Part shown: one piece after another, positions 57,010-64,000 of the stretch | Layout: the number at the start of each line of letters is the position of its first letter | Numbering within the stretch: position 1 is the stretch's first letter | Assembly: GCA_963853835.1 (NCBI GenBank) | Contig: OY970828.1 | Location: forward strand, 15,381,813 to 15,445,812 | Reading direction: 5' to 3' | DNA from: Calendula officinalis | Taxonomy: Eukaryota; Streptophyta; Magnoliopsida; Asterales; Asteraceae | Length of the DNA: 64,000 nucleotides | The notes under the pieces: generated by a model | The model's input: the letters and a program-made list of their open reading frames with translations, nothing else | Databases searched by the model: none | What the model was told of the DNA's origin: nothing | Translations under genes and position numbers: made by a program

Positions 57010-57536
57010 ACCCCCCCCCCCCAACAATTGATGCGGGGGTTCTTATGGTGCTATGGTGAGATGAAAAAAGGAAAGGCCAAAGTAGCTTGGGAGTTGGTTT
57101 GTAAGCCGAATATTGAGGGGGGTCTTGGCATTCGAAGAATTCATGATTTTAATGTCTCCCTTATGGTTACTCATATCTGGTCGATTGTGACAAATAAAGA
57201 GTCTTTATGGGTAAAATGGATCCACTCTTATAAGCTCGCGGGCAGAAGTTGTTGCGATGTCCAGTGTACAGGATATTTCTCGTGGGGGTGGTGGAAATTA
57301 ATCCAAATTAGAAGTAGTATTCGGCCCTTTATTTGGAATATAATTCATGATGGTAAAACTACTTCTGTCTAGTTTGATAACTGGAGTATGGCTAGCCCGT
57401 CGAATCAGCTGCTTACTATGCGAGACATTGCACGGTCAGGGTTCTCTTAGCAGGATTCCATTGCTGATTTGGAATTAAATGAGAGTTGGAGATGGCCTTT
57501 TGAGTGGTATCATAAGTATCCTATCTTAACTATTAT
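57010..57536 (+). pseudogene. LINE reverse transcriptase C-terminal fragment
   Basis: The plus strand encodes MRGFLWCYGEMKKGKAKVAW, CKPNIEGGLGIRRIHDFN, HIWSIVTNKESLWVKWIHSY and WGWWKLIQIRSSIRPFIW, the conserved tail of plant LINE reverse transcriptases before the zinc-binding domain. A TAG at 57370-57372 replaces a Trp codon (V then FDNW), and another TAG lies near 57450. There is no poly-A tail and no target duplication. It begins with a run of 12 C and sits between satellite monomers. Confidence 0.75.
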
Positions 57537-58521
57537 ATTGGTTCACGGGCCATTCGTATGGGCTATGAACGCTAAATACGGTTTTACAAGGATACCTATA
57601 GGTTATTGGGCGTAGCTAGTGGTTATAATGGTTCATGGCCCATTCGTATGGGTTATAGGCACCAATTACAATTTAAAAAATGGATAATTATAGGTTATTG
57701 GTCATAGCTAGTGGTTGTAATGGTTCACGGGCCATTCGTATGGGTAATGGATAACCAATTAAGGTTTAAAATGGATACTTATAGGTTATTGGGCATAGCT
57801 AGTGGTCAAAATCATTCAAGGGGCATTCGTATGGGCTCTAGCCACCAATTACAGTTATAAAAATGGATTCTTATAGGTTATTGGTCATTGCTAGTGGTTA
57901 TAATGGTTCACGAGCCATTTGTATAGGTTATCAACACCAATTACAATTTAAAAAATGGATACTTATAGGTTATTGGTTATAGCTAGTGGTTATAATGGTT
58001 GATGGGCCATTCGTATGGGTTATCGACACCAATTAAGGTTTAAAATGGATTCTTATAGGTCACTGGTCATAGCTAGCGGTCAAAATCATTCACGGGGCAT
58101 TCGTATGGGTTCTAGACACCAATTTAGAGTTTAAAAAATGGATACTTATAGGTTATTGGTCATAGCTAGTGGTTATAATGGTTAACGGTCCATTTGTATG
58201 GGTTATCAACACCAATTACAGTTTAAAAAATGGATACATATAGGTTATTGGTTATACCTAGTGGTTATAATGGTTCACGGGCCATTCGTATGGGCTATGG
58301 ATGCCAATTACGGTTTAACATGTATACTTATAGGTTATTGGGCGTAGCTAGTGGTTATAATGGTTCATGGGCCATTCGTACTGTTTAGCGACACCAATTA
58401 CAATTTAAAAAATCGATAATTATGGGTTATTGGTCATAGCTAGTGGTTATAATGGTTCATGGGCCATTCTTTATGGGTAATGGACACCAATTTAGGTTTA
58501 AAATGGATACTTATAGGCCAT
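57537..58521. repeat. 90-bp satellite array, fourth block
   Basis: The same monomers continue until they join the truncated LTR of S3 at about 58521. Confidence 0.9.
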
Positions 58522-58803
58522 TCTTACATAAATGGGCAAAGGAGTAACAGAAGGACTAAGTTAAAGGAAATGACTAAGATCAAGGGATTTGATCTTAGTC
58601 CGTTACTATACTGAGTATGACTCAGTCCTTCTACTCAGTATTGGTTTTTTTCCAATACTGTGTACTGATACTGAGTGGCAAGTATTGGCCAAACTCAGTA
58701 TCAATCCTAACTTAGCAAATTTAATCTACATTTTAATCTAGGATAGTCTGGATTTATTTGTTATCCTAAGATTCACAAAGGGGTAAGGCTTTTTGCCTTA
58801 ACA
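58522..58803 (-). repeat. S3 3' LTR, truncated
   Basis: It matches the S1 LTR from tcttacata to TTGCCTTAACA. The outer part is replaced by satellite sequence with no target duplication visible. A purine tract (minus AGTGGGAGAT) follows at 58804. Confidence 0.85.
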
Positions 58804-58884
58804 ATCTCCCACTATCTAATGATAACAAAACAATTACAAAGAGAAATAAAAAATGCATAACTACAGGCTGCAAAGTCTTCTTCT

Positions 58885-60752
58885 TCATCTTCTGTTGATT
58901 GATTCGAACTCATAGAAGACTTCCTTCTTCACATGGATGAACTCTTCTCTTTTCTTCAGTTCATCTTGCCTGTTGTTTAGCACATCAACTATCTTCTTTC
59001 TGAACCAAGCATCTTCTTTCTTGGTGATCATCCATTTCAATCCCACCAAATGGCTGATAGGAGCTGTTGGTAAATCTGCTTCAGTAATGAAGCACTCCCT
59101 GTCGTCTGAGTCAGTATACATATATCCAGATGTAGGATATATGGTACTCTTTTGATCCTGAAAGATAAGATTGGGGGGAACAGTATATTTGGGAAATATT
59201 CTGAAAGTATTAAGGCACTCAGGTTTGTTGTTCTTGATAGCTTCAGTCATCACACTGAGTGCCCTGTAATCTGCTGCATAAAGGATGCCTTTTTCATAGC
59301 ATATAGCAGATACAACCCAAATTTCATCCATCATCACTTGGGCTTCAGAAGATCTTGAGGGCATCTCCTTTATCAGTCTAGCAATTTTTATCCAGTCTTG
59401 GAGTCCCATATTTTGGATGTCATGGAGAAAAATCTTCATTGGAGTACTGACTGGCCCAGTGCAAGTTGCAACAATTGATCTATCAACAGTTTTGACTTTT
59501 ATTTTGTTGACAAATTCATTTAGCCAGTATATGTCCTTTACATTCAGAAATGCTTTATTCCTCAGCATACCCAACCTTGTTTCCCTATACCTTGTTCTTT
59601 GTGCCACAATGTTCCAATACTGTTCAAGCAATTCATCTCCAGTTCTTTTTACAGTATGAGATCTTCTTGGGACATCTTCAGACTCAGATTCAGGTTCTTC
59701 TTCCTTAACAGGGAAGAATATGGGCCTCAATCTCATCCTCAGTATCACTCTTTTCCTCAGTATACTGAGTGGATCTTCTAGGTCTTGAGATCAGAGGAGC
59801 TGGATCTTGTTCTTCACTTGATTCTGAGGACATAACCACATTTGACATTCTTCTGGTTATTGGTCTTCTAGGGATTCTAGAAGGTCCTTCAGCTTGAGGA
59901 GAGATTGGTTTTCTTGGATGCTCTTCATCATCTGATGATGATGAAGAGCTTTCTTTATTTGCTTCATCCAGTGCAAGGTTTAAAAAGTTTTCTGATGGCA
60001 CTGGATGTTCTTCATCTTCATCATCATCAATAGGCCACACAAAAGGCCTATACACTATAATCTGCAAGTTGTTTTCCTCAGTAACAGCTTGCTGTGGTTG
60101 GTCAGTTTCAATCTCCCCCTGAGCAGATGGCTCAGATGGTTCTTCTTCAAGTTGTTCCAAAATTGACCGTCCTCTTTGTCTGCTTCTTTCATACCTAAAC
60201 CTAAGTGGTTCTGTATGAGGTGTTTGCTGATGTTGTTGTTGTTGTTGTTGTTGTTGCTGTGGAGGTTGATCTCATTTAACTTCCTTCTTTTCTCCCCCTG
60301 AGCAGATGGCTCAGGTTGATCAACCTCTTGGTCTCTTTGTCTCTTCTCCCCCTTATTGTTATCATTGGAGGGGGAGGGAATTGGTTCAGTATCACCACCG
60401 ATGTCCCCCTGTTGATCTTCAGGAGTTGGGGAGAGCATAGGTTCAGTAGCAGCATCCTGTGCTCCCTTAGAATTTGCAGGATATAGTGATCGTCGAGGCT
60501 CAGTATCAGGGCCTGCTTCATCATTATTTCCTCCAGTTGGAGTTTGTGGAGGTGGTGGAGGCTGTTGTTGTTGTTGTAGGAGTGCCACTGACTGCTTTAA
60601 TGTGTCAATCTCAGTACTCATTTCATCCATACGGGCCAGAATATTATTCTGAGTGGTCTGCATGGCCAAGATTTGATTTAAAATAGTTTGTAAAGCTCTA
60701 TTTACTTCCTGAGACTGAGTGGCTTGTGCCCTTTGACCCCGCACAGATGGTG
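58885..60752 (-). pseudogene. S3 ORF2 exon 2
   Basis: Best-preserved start: LQTILNQILAMQTTQNNILA, then DTLKQSVALLQQQQQ, Pro-rich region, EKRQRDQE and EKRRKLNE. After a 1-base loss near 60275 the frame moves, then again near 59720, reaching the C-terminal block (DIYWLNEFVNKIKVK, PMKIFLHDIQNMGLQDW, end EFESINRR). A long Gln tract (CAA/CAG, about 60231-60260) varies in length between copies. Confidence 0.75.
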
Positions 60753-61433
60753 CTAAAGAAACAAAAATAGAAAACTGGTTAGTAAGAAAGGTTAATCAAA
60801 TAGAATTGTGGTGTTGTTTAACTCTATAATCATATAAACAGATTTGTGAAGTCTGTATTTCATCTGTTCATGATGAAATATTGTGAACTTGTGCATAGCA
60901 TGTGTAAGAAAATTTTTAGTAAAGGTGAGTGTGAAATTTTAAGTAGCTCGGTATAGGATAAGTCACATTTACTAAAAGGTTTTGGTTTGGGAAATCGAAG
61001 CCTGGTATGTGCTTCAGATGATTTTCAATGTATATCACTCGGTGTCAGTGTGATAACAGAAATGTGGCTAAACCCATGGAAAATTTTGGCTAATGTGGCT
61101 TAAAAGGTTTGTGATCATTTCTTGAATCATGTGACCCAACTCAAAAATAAGTTGGACAAATTTCAAGTAGCACCAGTGGGTGTCAGTTTGACATCAACCA
61201 CCATTTTTTCTTTAAATGTTGAGACAACTGTAGACTGACAATGATCATTGAGGTGCTCAGTGTATGAATTTTGCATAGCAGCAGTGGGCTAACTATGTTG
61301 GCCATAAGTGGATATATTTGAAAGTTCGTTTGAGACTGTGGTCAGTATTGAGTTGGTACTGGCCAATACATAGTCTCTAGTTGGGAAAAGTTAATATATA
61401 TATAAAAGATTAGGGCTTTTAAGAAATTCATAC
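60753..61433 (-). other. S3 ORF2 intron, 681 bp
   Basis: Donor CTCAG|GTATGA (61434/61433) and acceptor TTTGTTTCTTTAG|CACC (60753/60752). Frames on both sides fit phase 1, as in S2. Confidence 0.8.
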
Positions 61434-62811
61434 CTGAGACTTTGTCGGATTCTCTTCTTGCATCATGTGAGGTCGGTGCTGGATCTTCTGTATGTTGATT
61501 TGAGGCACCAGCACCTTCAGTAACCTCTTCTCTTCGGACATCTGCACCTTCCAGTGTATGCTGCTCATATTGAATTTGTACATCGAGAGGAGCATGGGGT
61601 TCCTCAATATGTTGAGCAATAGGTTCTGGTTAAGGACATGGAAGGTCAGCGGTGGCTGTAGCAAGACTTTGTGCTTGAAGAGATGCAGTTAATGAAGGAA
61701 CATTTCCGAGTTGCATCTCTTCTGATGATAGGTTTCCCATAAGAACTGGGGATATGTTTCTTCTTCTTCTTCGGAGGACCATTGGTGTGTCTTCTGAGGA
61801 CTCAATATCAGAAGTTGTTGCAATATGAGGAACATCCGGAGCCTGTGCAGGTGAAGAAATAAGTGGTGGTTCTTGTACTGGTTCTGGTTGAGCTTCCACC
61901 ATCTCAGTATCTGGATCATCATTTCCACCATCACCACTGTCATCATCATTATCATCATTGTCTGATTCAGTATCAGAATGGTGTTCATCATTTATGTGTG
62001 CCTGTACAATAGCCCACATGGAGTGACTCAGTACAGGCTCTCCTTCTCTTGGCCTGTAAAAATAAATCTTCTCATGAAGAGGAGGAAGGTCCACTCCTGG
62101 ACTATTGAACTCATCATAGATATGAGCAGGCATCCCATTTTGAAAAATGAGGGAAAGAAATCTGCAAAAAGGAACATTGATTTCTCTAGTTTGAGCCCGG
62201 ATCAGAGAGGCCAGTTCATTGAAGATCAGTCTAGCATAATCAATATCCCGACCATGATACATGGCATGAACAATCTGCATCCCAAATTCATTTATTTGAT
62301 CCAAAGCTCCTGTTTTGTGGGTCATACACCGAATAAGTGTAGATATTAACAAACCCCACATAGGACCAAATTCATTTCGTTTAATAATGCCAGTGGTGCC
62401 TCTGCGTCCAATAAAAGGTAACACTAAGCGAGCCTCTGTGCGATCGACAAATGACTCATACTGAGCGTGAGCAGGAAGCCTCAGTGTTTCCCGAATTATA
62501 GCAGTGGAGACAAAAGCCCTTCTCTGTTCTCGAATGACCGAACCGGTAATCATGTCCGGAGAGTCAAGTTTAGCAGAGTACCAGAATTCACATAGCATTT
62601 CCGTATAGATTGCACGAGGAGAAAGAATCAGTGCTTAAGTGATGGGACAATGCTTCAGATATGTGATCATGTGAGTGAATTCAGGGCACACCCAAGCCTG
62701 AGGAATGTTAAAGTTTGTTGTAATGTTGTTCCTCGCAAATTTGGGCACTTCGTCGTTCCTAAATTGAGTTGCCGGTGCAACCTCCGGTGCGAAGAATCTG
62801 TAATTAGCCAT
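61434..62811 (-). pseudogene. S3 ORF2 exon 1
   Basis: Starts MANYRFFAPEVAPATQF at 62811. A TAA near 62636 and another at 61630-61632 interrupt one continuous frame (modulo the stops) that reaches the splice donor through GAGASNQ and DARRESDKVS. Domain content is as in S1. About 459 codons. Confidence 0.78.
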
Positions 62812-63263
62812 CTGCGATTTTGATATTGAGAAATTTGCTTGCAAAGAGATAGTGAAATCGTTAATCGCAGAGAGAATCGAAATAGAAAGTAAGAAATAAC
62901 TGTTAAAAAGAATTTAAAAAAAAAACGGTTATTTATTCTGAATTTAGTGATAATTACGGTATTGGGAAGTTAAATCGGCTGATTTGACAGCCTTATCCTG
63001 AATCAACGGTAACTCTCTTATTAAGAAAGGTTACCGTTGGGGAGTAAAAGGATTAAAAGTCAGTTTTATCACTCCAGGACTCCAATACCGAGTTAAAAAA
63101 ATTAATTAAAAAAAAATTAAAAATTATAAAAACATTTAAATTAAACTTTAAATTACAAAAAAAATTAAAATTTATAAAATTTGATAAATCAGACGAGTGA
63201 TACTGAGATGGTCAGTATTGAATGTAATACTGATCAGTCAGAATCAGAAAATTTTAAGGAAAG
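62812..63263 (-). promoter_or_regulatory. S3 pol-ORF2 spacer
   Basis: Same layout as in S1 and S2. The hairpin is at 63005-63038. The TATA position has mutated to AATAAATAAC (62938-62947), so this copy may have lost promoter function. The tactgag motif recurs near 63198. Confidence 0.45.
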
Positions 63264-64000
63264 TTAAGGATTCAGCATACCCAATTGTCCTAGTCAGTAC
63301 ATAAACCTTTCCTCAGAGAGAGGTTTAGTAAACACATCGGCCACTTGATCATCTGTAGGAACAAAATCTACCTCAACCTTACCCTTTTCCACATTATCTC
63401 GAATAAAATGGTGTCTGATATCAATGTACTTTGTTCTGGAGTGATGGACTGGGTTTTCAGTGATAGCAATAGCACTCTTGTTATCACAATGTATTGGTGT
63501 CTTCTGGAAATTGAACCCATAGTCCATTAATTGATACTGCATCCACAAGAGTTGAGCACAACAACTTTCTGCAGCAACATATTCTGCTTCTGCAGTAGAA
63601 GTTGCTACTGAATTTTGTTTCTTGGATGACCAACCAACTAATCTGCCACCGAGGAATTGACAACCTCCACTTGTACTCTTCCTGTCTAACCTACAACCTG
63701 CAAAATCTGCATCCGTATACCCTTCAAGATCAAAGTTTGAGTCTTTGGGACACCAAAGCCCCATGTTAGGAGTACCTGAAAGATATCTGAAAATGCGCTT
63801 AACAGCTTTCATATGTGATTCTTTAGGATCCGCCTGATACCGAGCACACAAACAAGTTGCAAACATGATATCAGGCCTGCTAGATGTTAAGTAGAGTAAA
63901 GAGCCAATCATACCTCGGTATGTTGATTGACATACTGGTTTACCAGTTTCATCTTTACTTATTTTATCCTGAGTACCCATAGGAGTGTGCATGGAAGATA
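63264..64000 (-). pseudogene. S3 reverse transcriptase end and RNase H, partial
   Basis: The frame is open from the window edge to a TGA at 63292-63294 just before the end of pol (SMHTPMGTQDKISK, YTDADFAGCRLDRKSTSG, IHCDNKSAIAI, VADVFTKPLSEERF), with GMLNP still readable after it. The upstream pol lies outside the window. Confidence 0.85.

Larger units (their letters stand above)
58522..64000 (-). mobile_element. S3: SIRE-like element, partial
   Basis: Third copy of the S family. Its 3' LTR lacks the first 215-220 bases. ORF2, the pol-ORF2 spacer and the end of pol are present. The rest lies beyond the right edge. Confidence 0.9.

Noticed and set aside
57010..57022. Run of 12 C as a LINE poly-A complement
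   Set aside because: It is poly-C, not poly-T or poly-A, and is at the 5' side of the sense fragment, so it is not a LINE tail.

Overview
The window looks like a piece of a plant nuclear genome, probably a eudicot. It contains no host gene that I can recognise. It is made of nested LTR retrotransposons, one long tandem-repeat (satellite) array, a LINE scrap and small non-autonomous DNA transposons. Plant origin rests on the Ty1/copia and chromodomain Ty3/gypsy families, the initiator-Met tRNA primer sites and a Stowaway-type MITE. An asterid (daisy-family-like) host is only an impression from the protein families.

Layout. 1-2308 is a plus-strand copia gag-pol fragment (copia A), broken by stops and fused to a truncated gypsy LTR. 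2309-23175 is a minus-strand chromovirus (Tekay/Del-like gypsy) with a 2.66 kb LTR at 20515-23175 and internal domains at 14917-20514. Its other LTR (2309-3509 plus 14576-14916) is split by a decayed minus-strand copia (copia B, 3510-14570, 5-bp target duplication caagc). Copia B holds a 3.7 kb solo LTR (9015-12737, duplication gacat). That LTR carries a minisatellite and a hAT-like element (11604-12281, 8-bp duplication gttatggg). A Stowaway MITE sits in the right LTR of copia B.

From 23176 to 58521 the base layer is a 90-bp tandem repeat: 23176-25170, 36650-44375, 55132-57009 and 57537-58521. Two almost complete minus-strand SIRE-like copia elements sit inside it: S1 (25171-36649, duplication tttat) and S2 (44376-55131, duplication attga). 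A third copy, S3 (58522-64000), has a truncated LTR and runs off the right edge.

How the genes work together. The S elements read (minus strand) LTR, primer site, gag, protease, integrase, reverse transcriptase, RNase H, then a second gene (ORF2) downstream of pol. In all three copies ORF2 is split by a GT-AG intron of about 685 bp. In S2 and S3 the reading frame crosses it in phase 1. An internal TATA-like box and a hairpin precede ORF2. S2 also lacks, exactly at GT-AG borders, a 1334-bp gag segment that S1 keeps, which suggests that a spliced transcript was reverse-transcribed. All coding regions carry stops or frameshifts, so every copy here is probably non-autonomous.
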